DNA of 5,171 nucleotides. It comes from Actinomycetes bacterium (GTDB lineage Bacteria; Actinomycetota; Actinomycetes; Streptosporangiales; Streptosporangiaceae). How positions within the stretch are numbered: the first letter of the stretch is position 1; the number at the start of each line of letters is the position of its first letter. Positions 1 to 5,171 of the stretch are shown here, one piece after another. The DNA lies in assembly GCA_023425615.1 (NCBI GenBank), contig JAFACJ010000740.1, forward strand, positions 1 to 5,171. The letters run 5' to 3'. Made by a program: the position numbers and the translations under genes. The notes below the pieces were generated by a model. That model was given only the letters and a program-made list of their open reading frames with translations, was not told the origin of the DNA and did not search any database.

Positions 1-7
1 CATGCAT
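1..7 (-). CDS. Start of a further operon gene (cut by window edge)
   Basis: Only the first codons are visible. Reading the minus strand, the preceding gene stops at 20-18 and is followed at once by AAGGAG (18-13), five bases and then ATG at 7-5. A second ATG in another frame lies at 3-1, nine bases from the same Shine-Dalgarno site, so either could be the true start. The position right after a translated gene, with a strong ribosome binding site overlapping its stop codon, argues that a fourth gene of the same operon begins here. Its product cannot be inferred. Confidence 0.45.
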
Positions 8-12
8 GGTCT

Positions 13-18
13 CTCCTT
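13..18 (-). promoter_or_regulatory. Shine-Dalgarno site for the truncated left-edge gene
   Basis: AAGGAG on the minus strand overlaps the last base of the TGA stop of the 438-residue gene. It lies 5 nt from ATG 7-5 and 9 nt from ATG 3-1. The overlap of stop codon and ribosome binding site suggests translational coupling with the gene upstream. Confidence 0.6.
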
Positions 19-1334
19 CAGCAATCTGCGGGACGAGGGAAGGCAAAGCGGGCGCGGCCGAGCGCGGTCTCCCGCAGATCGGCGAGCCGGGGGACAAAGG
101 TCAGATCGAGTTCCTCGATCGGATGGAGCAGCCCTCGATGACAGGGCTCGGCGACCCAGATCCGCGCCCGGCCCGGCCAGGCCAGGTTCACGCCGACCTC
201 CCCCTTGGGCACCACGCCGTTGAACGGAACGGGAATCGTCTCGGCGTTCCAGTAGGCCGAGATCCCCGTCGCCTTGGCTTGCTCGAAGATCGGAAAAAGC
301 TGCGGATAGCGGGGGCTGGTCCGCATCAGACGGAACAGCATCTGACCGAGCAGCCCGGGAGCATCCCGCGCGAGCGTCGCGTAAATCGCGCCCGCAAACG
401 TCACCGACGCGGCGTCGCATTGCGCGTCCAGTACGGAAGTGGCGAACACGTGCGGCAGCCGTTCGCAGACGTACGCGACGACCTGTCCGGTCAGCCCCGG
501 CTCGATGCCGGCGATCAGATCGAGAAGCCGGTCACGGCCGGGTCTGAAAAGGGCCAGGTCGAACAGGTCCCCCATCGTCTCAACGGCCCCGAAGGCGAGC
601 TGCTTGTACAACCGGTTGTTCAGTTCCCCGGCCTCGCTGCACTGCTTCGTCTGTGTGCTGGTCGAGTACAGCATCAGGTACTCGGCGACGACCTCAAAGT
701 AGAGATAGCCGAGGAATGGGACGATGGGTACAGCTTTGGCGAGAACGTCGAGGAACCGTTCCGGGCGCGCGGATTCTCCGAGAGCCGCCTCCGTCATCTG
801 GTCGAGGAACGGAGCCACCCGGACGATGCGGAGCACGGCTTCCCGCCTCAGCGCCTGATCCTCGGTCAACGTCAGGAAGTCCCGGTACTTCTCGTACACC
901 TGAAGGTGCGCCGCCCCGAGACGGAGGTAATTGACGCCCTTGGCGGGGATGGGGCGGCCCGGCACTATCTCGAAGACCAGCGTGCGACTTCCGGGCTTGG
1001 ACTCCAACAGCCAGGAGCCCAGGTTGTGCGGCCGTAGCCCGTTCACCTCACGCGTGAGAGGTGCTCCATAGAGCGCACCGACCAGACACCCCGCAGCCTG
1101 ATAGAGCTGGCGACTCCTGCGGATCTCCTCCAGGTAGGTGGTCGTGTGCATGACGTAGACCGGGGCGCCGCTGCCCAGGCTCTCCAGCAGCGAACCGGCG
1201 CGCAGCATCCATCCGTTCGGCGCCTCCTCCAGCCGTTTCCTCCACCGCGCGTCGCCATCCGCAAATCCCTCCGGTACTGCCGGACGTCCAGCACCGGGAC
1301 CGTAGTCGGTATGAGCGTTTTCCCAGATTTCCAC
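18..1334 (-). CDS. Uncharacterised 438-residue operon protein
   Basis: I do not recognise this family. The start is GTG at 1334, 4 nt after AGGAGG (1344-1339), a site that overlaps the TAG stop of the HD-domain gene; the intergenic distance is 8 bp. No signal peptide or clear transmembrane helix is seen. Residues 1-45 are polar and probably a leader. Residues 58-95 read as a beta strand with the motif VYVMHTTT, an amphipathic helix, and a second strand ending LYGAPL, followed by another strand (TLVFEIV, 118-124). Residues 145-350 look mainly alpha-helical with hydrophobic faces. A C-terminal beta-rich part (365-415) holds the motifs FNGVVPKGE and ARIWVAEP. The His-Thr-Thr strand/helix start faintly recalls ADP-ribosyltransferase-like folds, but this is a weak guess from pattern only. 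The fluent hydrophobic patterning and the operon position make it a real gene; a long antisense frame is its shadow. Confidence 0.88.
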   Translation of the reverse strand: MEIWENAHTDYGPGAGRPAVPEGFADGDARWRKRLEEAPNGWMLRAGSLLESLGSGAPVYVMHTTTYLEEIRRSRQLYQAAGCLVGALYGAPLTREVNGLRPHNLGSWLLESKPGSRTLVFEIVPGRPIPAKGVNYLRLGAAHLQVYEKYRDFLTLTEDQALRREAVLRIVRVAPFLDQMTEAALGESARPERFLDVLAKAVPIVPFLGYLYFEVVAEYLMLYSTSTQTKQCSEAGELNNRLYKQLAFGAVETMGDLFDLALFRPGRDRLLDLIAGIEPGLTGQVVAYVCERLPHVFATSVLDAQCDAASVTFAGAIYATLARDAPGLLGQMLFRLMRTSPRYPQLFPIFEQAKATGISAYWNAETIPVPFNGVVPKGEVGVNLAWPGRARIWVAEPCHRGLLHPIEELDLTFVPRLADLRETALGRARFAFPRPADC

Positions 1335-1338
1335 GCTG

Positions 1339-1344
1339 CCTCCT
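1339..1344 (-). promoter_or_regulatory. Shine-Dalgarno site overlapping the HD gene stop
   Basis: AGGAGG on the minus strand shares bases with the TAG stop codon (1345-1343) of the HD gene. It sits only 4 nt before the GTG at 1334, somewhat closer than usual. It fixes the start of the 438-residue gene and points to translational coupling. Confidence 0.7.
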
Positions 1345-2089
1345 ACGTGGCGAAGGTGGATCGGCAGGCCTGTCGGATCGCTTCGGCAGCCATAGCTCCG
1401 TCCAGACGCGCCTGCTCACTGGACACCACGAGGTCGAACGCCGCCCTGTGCATCCATCCCGGAACGTCGACGCGAAGCCGTGAGGTGTCAGGCCACCATC
1501 TGCGGCTGGGCAGCCGGTACCGATCCAGGCAGTCGGCGGCTTTCAGCAGATCCGTGAGCTGTTCAGCCGACCGGTACGCCCGTAGCTGTCCTGCGGAGAA
1601 GGCCTCGTAGTCGGTCTCGTGAAGTCTGACCGCTGCGCTCGCGGCACGGATGTCGACCATGGACAGGACCCTGCCGAACCTACCGGTCAGCGTCTTGTGG
1701 TGGTGGAGCATCCACGATGCCGCTCGGCTTCCGTGGCCCGGATCAGCTTGATCGTTGAGACGACGGCAGTCGTGAACGGCGGCGGCGAGCATGAGCGCCG
1801 CCGTCTTCACCTTGCCCATGCCGTACCGGTCCGCCAGGAGCCCTGCGAGCAGGCACACGCGGGCTCCATGCAAGGTCCCGTGGTTGCCATCCGCCTGGCG
1901 GGGCGTAATGAACCACGCTTCGTCCGGTATGAGCAGAACCGGTGGTGCAGCGAGGAGGGACGCCGCAGCAGCGTTGAAGGGCTCGTGTTCTTTAATCCAC
2001 TCAAGAGTGGGCCGATCCATTGCTTGGTGTGCGGGAAGCTGTCCTGATCGTGCCAGCTCATGGAGGGGCTCTGGGGGTCTGATGCGCAC
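1343..2089 (-). CDS. HD-domain metal-dependent phosphohydrolase-like protein
   Basis: A 248-residue soluble protein whose start, GTG at 2089, is chosen because a perfect AGGAGG lies 6 nt upstream. The HD-superfamily pattern is visible: H74 in GTLHGAR, the H106-D107 pair in AAVHDCRR, H119 in DPGHGSRA, H157 in RLHETDYEA, and D186 or D189 in LKAADCLDRYRLP. HD proteins use such residues to hold one or two divalent metals and hydrolyse phosphate esters, commonly of nucleotides. This is family knowledge; the substrate here is unknown. Residues 1-60 lie before the domain and hold a proline/alanine-rich stretch. M24 is an alternative start but has no comparable ribosome binding site. The gene starts 21 bp after the epimerase gene and ends 8 bp before the next one, so it is the middle of an operon. 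I see no GYP motif or attached sensor domain, so a cyclic-di-GMP phosphodiesterase role is not indicated. Confidence 0.9.
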   Translation of the reverse strand: MRIRPPEPLHELARSGQLPAHQAMDRPTLEWIKEHEPFNAAAASLLAAPPVLLIPDEAWFITPRQADGNHGTLHGARVCLLAGLLADRYGMGKVKTAALMLAAAVHDCRRLNDQADPGHGSRAASWMLHHHKTLTGRFGRVLSMVDIRAASAAVRLHETDYEAFSAGQLRAYRSAEQLTDLLKAADCLDRYRLPSRRWWPDTSRLRVDVPGWMHRAAFDLVVSSEQARLDGAMAAEAIRQACRSTFAT

Positions 2090-2095
2090 GGGCGA

Positions 2096-2101
2096 CCTCC
2101 T
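2096..2101 (-). promoter_or_regulatory. Shine-Dalgarno site of the HD-domain gene
   Basis: AGGAGG on the minus strand, 6 nt before GTG 2089, in the 21-bp space after the epimerase stop codon. It decides the GTG start over the internal ATG codon M24. Confidence 0.75.
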
Positions 2102-2110
2102 GTGTCGGCG

Positions 2111-3229
2111 TCAGGGCCGGCGGGGCGGGACGGGCTCTCTCAACCAGGCCGGGATGGCTGCCGGAGTGGCCTTGAGCCACGCGGCGTAGCGCGCCACCCC
2201 CTCGAAGACGGTGACCTCAGGCCGCCATTCCAGAAGGTCAGTCATGCGTCGCGTCGAGGCGAATCCGCCGAGCGGGTCACCGGGCGGGAGCGGTGTCTCG
2301 GTGAACGTGGCAGTCGGATAGTGGAGGCGGACGAGGTCGGCGATTTCGCGGATCGTGGTTCCGTGCCCGCTGCCGATGTTGATCATCTGGTTGTGGGCGG
2401 CTGGCGCGGTCACGGCCCGCAAGGTGCCGGACGCGATGTCATCGACGTGGACGAAGTCACGGATCTGGTGACCGCCTCCGTTGAGTTGAAGCGGCAGCCC
2501 GAGGGCGGCACGCATGCAGAACCAAGCCACGACCCAGGAGTGGGAGTTCTCTTTAACCGTCTGCGGTTCCCCATAAACGGAGAAGTAGCGGACGATCGCG
2601 TACGAGATTCCTGCTTCTCCGAGTACTGCAGCAGTCTGGAATTCTCCCCATGCCTTGCTGGAGCCGTACACCGACAACGGCGCGAGCGCGGCCTCCTCAG
2701 CGAACTCGCCCGACAGGGCGGCATGGTTCCCGTAGACGCTGGCCGAGGACACGAACACAACCCGCCGCACGGTCTCGGTCGCGGTAGCGGCCTCCAGAAC
2801 CCGCTGGGTGCCGACGATGTTCGCCTCGATCGCGTCCAACGGCCGTCTCGTGCACGCGGCCACGTCCGCCAGCGCGGCGGCATGGATCACGTAGTCACAG
2901 CCCCGCATCACCCGCCGGACAAGCCCCGGCTCCGCGACGTCCCCCACGTGGAAGTCGTGGTCGTTGGTCGAGATCCCGAAATGATCGAGGTAGACCGCGA
3001 TCGGATAGGCATCGAACTTGCACACCGACACCGGGCACGCGCCGACCCGCCGAAGCCGCGCCGCCAAACGTGACCCGATCAGCCCTCCGGCACCGGTGAC
3101 GAGCACGCGTGCACCGGACAGATCATCCAGGGACACGACGCCTGCCCTTCCCGCTTCGCTGGGGCAGGCATGTGCAGGACGTAGCGGATTTCGCTCCAGG
3201 TGGTCGACGGCTTCGTTCGTTTCGGTCAT
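2111..3229 (-). CDS. NAD-dependent epimerase/dehydratase (extended SDR)
   Basis: A 372-residue extended short-chain dehydrogenase/reductase of the sugar-nucleotide epimerase/dehydratase type (UDP-glucose 4-epimerase-like). The Rossmann motif TGAGGLIG is at residues 45-52 (G46, G49, G52). HVGDVAEP (94-101) and VIHAAALADV (114-123) follow. The catalytic serine is probably S162 in SSASVYG, and the YxxxK pair is Y188/K192 in YGSSK. RDFVHVDDIA (257-266) and NIGSG (284-288) are typical of the substrate-binding half. Members oxidise a nucleotide-sugar hydroxyl with bound NAD and then epimerise, reduce or dehydrate it; which reaction applies here cannot be told. ATG 3229 has GAGGA 5 nt upstream, giving about 38 residues before the fold. 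GTG at V32 (3136), preceded by GGAAGGG at 8 nt, is an alternative start. It is the first gene of the downstream operon. The segment after the first helix (VSVCKFDAYP) is less typical than usual, with D73 possibly the NAD-ribose-binding acid. Confidence 0.95.
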   Translation of the reverse strand: MTETNEAVDHLERNPLRPAHACPSEAGRAGVVSLDDLSGARVLVTGAGGLIGSRLAARLRRVGACPVSVCKFDAYPIAVYLDHFGISTNDHDFHVGDVAEPGLVRRVMRGCDYVIHAAALADVAACTRRPLDAIEANIVGTQRVLEAATATETVRRVVFVSSASVYGNHAALSGEFAEEAALAPLSVYGSSKAWGEFQTAAVLGEAGISYAIVRYFSVYGEPQTVKENSHSWVVAWFCMRAALGLPLQLNGGGHQIRDFVHVDDIASGTLRAVTAPAAHNQMINIGSGHGTTIREIADLVRLHYPTATFTETPLPPGDPLGGFASTRRMTDLLEWRPEVTVFEGVARYAAWLKATPAAIPAWLREPVPPRRP

Positions 3230-3277
3230 GGTCGTCCTCGGAAGCCTGTCACCGGCTCCATGCGGGAGCGGGTGATG

Positions 3278-3306
3278 CGGGGTGCTGGGTGAACTCTCGC
3301 ACCCCG
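3278..3306. repeat. 8-bp inverted repeat in the intergenic gap
   Basis: The arms CGGGGTGC (3278-3285) and GCACCCCG (3299-3306) are perfectly complementary around a 13-nt loop. A competing 5-bp pair, GGGTG (3287-3291) and CACCC (3300-3304), lies inside and overlaps it. No U-rich tract follows in the minus direction, so a simple intrinsic terminator is not well supported. An operator or leader hairpin before the epimerase gene, or a weak terminator for the DUF6879 gene, are the options. Confidence 0.5.
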
Positions 3307-3326
3307 GCTCAGCGGACGGCCAGGAA

Positions 3327-3344
3327 GTTGGCAGAGGTTGGCAG
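3327..3344. repeat. Pair of direct repeats GTTGGCAG, 10-bp period
   Basis: GTTGGCAG occurs at 3327-3334 and again at 3337-3344, separated by 2 bp. The period is thus 10 bp, about one helical turn. It lies just downstream of the DUF6879 stop codon and about 100 bp upstream of the epimerase start. It could be a protein-binding site or chance; no clear -10/-35 pair was found beside it. Confidence 0.4.
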
Positions 3345-3360
3345 CCGTGCCGACCTGCGG

Positions 3361-4098
3361 TTACTGCGGCTTGTAGTCGGCGTGTGGGATGCCCCGGTCC
3401 CAGGCCAGCTCGAAGGCTCCGCCGATGTCGCGTGCGATGCGCGGATCGGAGCTGTAGGTGTAGACGCGGGGGTTGGAGTCGTCACCGCGCTGGAAATTCC
3501 AGCGGATGATGCGGTGGTCGAACACCCAGCAGTCGGCGCCGGGCAAGAGCAGGTCGGCGGCCTTGGTGCGGGGCAGCCACCGGATGTCCTCTCCGGCTTC
3601 GACGGCGGTATGGGTGCCGAAGTGCTCCCACCTTATGTAGTCCGAGACGGGCTCGCTGATGACGCGGAGCCGCCGCCATCGCACCCCGCGGGCGACGGTC
3701 GAGCGGACGAGGTCCGGCCAGGCACCCCATTCGAAGGTGTCCACGCCGGTCTCCTTCCAGTGCAGGAAGGCCGGCTCGGCCTCGTAGGCGTCCCTCATCT
3801 CCAGCCGAATGATCGAGTGCCTGGTGTTCTCCACCAGGTACTCGAATGTCGGCTGCCCGTGCCCGTGCTGCCCCTCGTCATAGGTCCCGTTGATCGCCTC
3901 GCGGATCGCGGGGAACAGTCGGTCCGGAACCCAGACGTCGGTCTCGTCCTCCCCCTTGGCGACGTCCTGTGCGAACCGCTCGACCAGTGCAGAATCGGTG
4001 ACCGTCTTCCCTCGGACGTACAAGCCACCCGGCGCCGCCCACACCGCCGGGCACTCCTGGGTGTGAGACTCTGGATCCTGCCCAACAAAATGCACCAC
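3361..4098 (-). CDS. DUF6879 family protein with N-terminal small-module fusion
   Basis: The frame is open from TTG 4164, inside the XRE gene. The likely start is GTG 4098 (or the next GTG, 4095), because AAGGGAGG (4112-4105) lies 6 or 9 nt upstream; this gives about 245 residues and removes the overlap. Residues 84-245 match DUF6879 as I know it: LEMRDAYE (99-106), FLHW (111-114), RLRVISEPVSDYIRWE (143-158), EDIRWLPR (170-177), LLLPGADCWVFD (183-194) and a C-terminal AFELAWDRGIPHADYKP. Its biochemical function is unknown to me; members lie beside DUF5753 regulators in actinomycetes. Residues 15-70 (ECPAVWAAPGGLYVRGK, VTD, DVWVPDRL) resemble the short free-standing proteins I recall beside such genes. 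A Gly/His/Gln-rich linker (71-83) joins the parts with no stop or internal start. The protein is soluble with no signal peptide, and is probably co-transcribed with the XRE gene. Confidence 0.88.
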   Translation of the reverse strand: MVHFVGQDPESHTQECPAVWAAPGGLYVRGKTVTDSALVERFAQDVAKGEDETDVWVPDRLFPAIREAINGTYDEGQHGHGQPTFEYLVENTRHSIIRLEMRDAYEAEPAFLHWKETGVDTFEWGAWPDLVRSTVARGVRWRRLRVISEPVSDYIRWEHFGTHTAVEAGEDIRWLPRTKAADLLLPGADCWVFDHRIIRWNFQRGDDSNPRVYTYSSDPRIARDIGGAFELAWDRGIPHADYKPQ

Positions 4099-4104
4099 GC
4101 ACGG

Positions 4105-4112
4105 CCTCCCTT
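4105..4112 (-). promoter_or_regulatory. Shine-Dalgarno site deciding the DUF6879 start
   Basis: AAGGGAGG on the minus strand lies within the 40-bp space between the XRE stop codon (4141-4139) and the double GTG at 4098/4095. The spacing is 6 and 9 nt. It favours a non-overlapping GTG start over the upstream TTG 4164, whose preceding bases lie in the XRE coding sequence and show no good site. Confidence 0.7.
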
Positions 4113-4138
4113 GGAGCAGCGGATCTGTGCTGAAACCC

Positions 4139-5047
4139 TCACCCGCCGCTACCTTCAGGGTCAAGCCGTTTCAGCGCTTCCCCGATCAAGGCCCTCGCTG
4201 CCGCACCGCGGACCGCGAGCGTTTTCAGTTCCTCCCATGCCGTCTGGTACATCTCCAGGTCTCCTGAGTGGTTCAACGTGAGCAGCCCGGACAGCAACTC
4301 CACCATCACCTCCCGCCGATGCGGGAAGGTATTGATGTCGAACGACTCCCTCGGCCGGATGCCCCTCCGATCGGCGTCCATCGGCACGACCCACAACGTG
4401 ACCGCAGGCAGCCGGGCCACCTCCGCCAGATGGAGAAGCTGCTCCCGGTGCACTGTGTCCCCGTACGGCCGATACCGCAGGACCGTCTCTTCCAGCATGA
4501 ACTCGAACCGTTTCCCCGGTACCCGGAGCCATCGCTGCCGCGAAAGCCGCTCGGCGACCGCGTCCGCGACGTCGTCCGGCTCCACCCGCCGCTCCCGCCG
4601 CACGCCCTGCAGCACCCCGGTCATGTACCCCGGCGTTTGCAGCAGCCCGGGAATGACCTTCGTCTGATAGGTCCACACCGCAATGACCTCGGCGAACATG
4701 TCCCCGATGGTCATCCGCTGCGTCGCGTTCAACCCCACCTGCCGTCCGAGCTCCCGCATCGACACCCACATACGAGCGACCGACTCCTGCTCAGCCAGCA
4801 ACTCATCCCGCCGCCGATCAGAAGCCCCGCACAACCGACACCACAACCGAATGTGCTCCGCCGTGATCGCCCGCTGCCCCTTCTCCACCTTCGACACGTT
4901 CGTCGCGTCCGCCCACCCCGCCCGCCGCGCGAACTCCCGCCCCGTCAAACCCGCTTCCGCCCTCATCCCTCGCAGCAACCCACCAAGCCGCACCCGCGCA
5001 GCCTGCACGGACGACGAAAGAGACGAAGAACCAGCCATCCCCGCCAT
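4139..5047 (-). CDS. XRE-family regulator with DUF5753 domain (Scr1 antitoxin-like)
   Basis: A DNA-binding regulator of about 302 residues from ATG 5047. The helix-turn-helix covers residues 19-75, with LGGLLRGMRAEAGLTGREFA, the recognition part around WADATNVSKVEKGQRAIT, and LWCRLCG at the end. The DUF5753 domain spans about 115-290 and shows its hallmarks: VIPGLLQTPGYM (131-142), AVAERLSRQRWL (163-174), FEFMLEETVLRYRPYG (181-196), HLAEVARLPAVTLWVVP (206-222) and the SFDI segment (235-238). This architecture is that of Scr1-type antitoxin-like transcription regulators in Streptomyces. The reading frame is open to the right edge, with a GTG at 5155, but the extra 36 residues do not resemble the family. 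ATG 5050, 5047 and 5038 are the plausible starts; AAGGG lies 5 nt before 5050 and 8 nt before 5047, so 5047 is preferred. It probably controls its own transcription and the following DUF6879 gene. Confidence 0.93.
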   Translation of the reverse strand: MAGMAGSSSLSSSVQAARVRLGGLLRGMRAEAGLTGREFARRAGWADATNVSKVEKGQRAITAEHIRLWCRLCGASDRRRDELLAEQESVARMWVSMRELGRQVGLNATQRMTIGDMFAEVIAVWTYQTKVIPGLLQTPGYMTGVLQGVRRERRVEPDDVADAVAERLSRQRWLRVPGKRFEFMLEETVLRYRPYGDTVHREQLLHLAEVARLPAVTLWVVPMDADRRGIRPRESFDINTFPHRREVMVELLSGLLTLNHSGDLEMYQTAWEELKTLAVRGAAARALIGEALKRLDPEGSGG

Positions 5048-5050
5048 CAT

Positions 5051-5073
5051 CCCAACCCTTGCCTTCCCACCCC
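5051..5073 (-). promoter_or_regulatory. Putative G-quadruplex over the XRE ribosome binding site
   Basis: On the minus (coding) strand there are four G-tracts, GGGG, GGG, GGG and GGG, with loops of 1, 7 and 2 nt, fitting the canonical G3+ N1-7 motif. The motif ends directly against ATG 5050 and contains the candidate Shine-Dalgarno AAGGG (5060-5056). If it folds in the mRNA it would hide the ribosome binding site. The motif is read directly; folding is inference, and GC-rich genomes make such motifs by chance. Confidence 0.4.
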
Positions 5074-5171
5074 ACGAGAGTTCTCCGCCGGGCGACTCGG
5101 GGAGATACTCAACGGGCTTTCCCACCTGCTCCCAGAAGCCGAACGCTAAGCCCACCGCATCACCCCACGAG
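5074..5171. other. Upstream region of the XRE gene, right window edge
   Basis: I find no convincing gene on either strand here. The stretch should hold the XRE promoter; TAGCGT (minus strand, near 5150-5145) fits a loose -10 hexamer, but I see no matching -35. It also holds CGAGAGTTC at 5075-5083, a 9-mer shared with the 3230-3360 gap, and short 5-bp complementary arms TCTCC (5082-5086) and GGAGA (5101-5105). The XRE frame stays open through this stretch, so a longer protein cannot be excluded. Confidence 0.35.

Noticed and set aside
6..1037. 343-codon plus-strand reading frame
   Set aside because: It is antisense to the 438-residue minus-strand gene, has an Arg/Pro/Gly-rich composition without domain patterning and no good ribosome binding site. 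It is a high-GC shadow frame.
2060..3073. 337-codon plus-strand reading frame
   Set aside because: It lies opposite the clearly recognisable epimerase and gives no domain motif; it is a shadow frame.
3278..3306. Intrinsic terminator after the DUF6879 gene
   Set aside because: The stem is 8 bp with a 13-nt loop and no run of U follows in the minus direction, so it is reported as an inverted repeat only.
3109..4281. 390-codon plus-strand reading frame
   Set aside because: It spans the intergenic gap and is antisense to the DUF6879 gene; low-complexity Val/Gly/Arg/Pro composition indicates a shadow frame.
4268..5149. 293-codon plus-strand Pro/Arg/His-rich frame
   Set aside because: It is antisense to the XRE/DUF5753 gene, whose motifs are unambiguous. 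The composition is what a G-rich coding strand yields in antisense.
5048..5155. N-terminal extension of the XRE protein from GTG 5155
   Set aside because: The extra 36 residues precede the usual family start, show no domain, and GTG 5155 has no Shine-Dalgarno site. ATG 5050/5047 is better placed.
1..5171. Mobile element or CRISPR array
   Set aside because: No transposase or integrase motif, no terminal inverted repeats and no regularly spaced repeat series were found.

Overview
The window comes from a high-GC actinomycete (Streptomyces or Streptosporangiales type). Evidence for this: GC-rich third codon positions, GTG starts, strong GGAGG-type Shine-Dalgarno sites, and two protein families (XRE regulators with a DUF5753 C-terminal domain, and DUF6879) that are essentially actinobacterial. 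No TTA codon was found in any of the called genes, so bldA-dependent control is not indicated. I see no tRNA, rRNA, CRISPR array, transposase or integrase.

All five complete genes lie on the minus strand, so the window reads from right to left. The first block (about 5171 to 3361) is a regulator module. It holds an XRE/DUF5753 helix-turn-helix protein of the Scr1 antitoxin-like type (4139-5047), then, 47 to 50 bp later, a DUF6879 protein (3361-4098). The DUF6879 protein appears to carry, in the same reading frame, a small N-terminal module that I recall as usually a separate gene in comparable loci. The leader of the XRE gene has a canonical four-tract G-quadruplex motif that covers the likely ribosome binding site and abuts the start codon.

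A 131-bp non-coding gap (3230-3360) follows. It holds an 8-bp inverted repeat, a pair of 8-bp direct repeats with 10-bp periodicity, and a 9-mer (CGAGAGTTC) that also occurs upstream of the XRE gene.

The second block (3229 to 1) looks like a compact operon. In order it encodes an extended-SDR sugar-nucleotide epimerase/dehydratase (2111-3229), a small HD-domain phosphohydrolase-like protein (1343-2089), a 438-residue protein I cannot assign to a family (18-1334), and the first codons of a further gene at the left edge. Spacings are 21, 8 and about 10 bp, each gene has a good Shine-Dalgarno site, and two of those sites overlap the preceding stop codon. Coupled expression is therefore likely. 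A sugar-nucleotide enzyme, a metal-dependent phosphohydrolase and an orphan protein under or next to an Scr1-like regulator could be a small nucleotide- or sugar-modifying cassette. The substrate and purpose cannot be read from the sequence.
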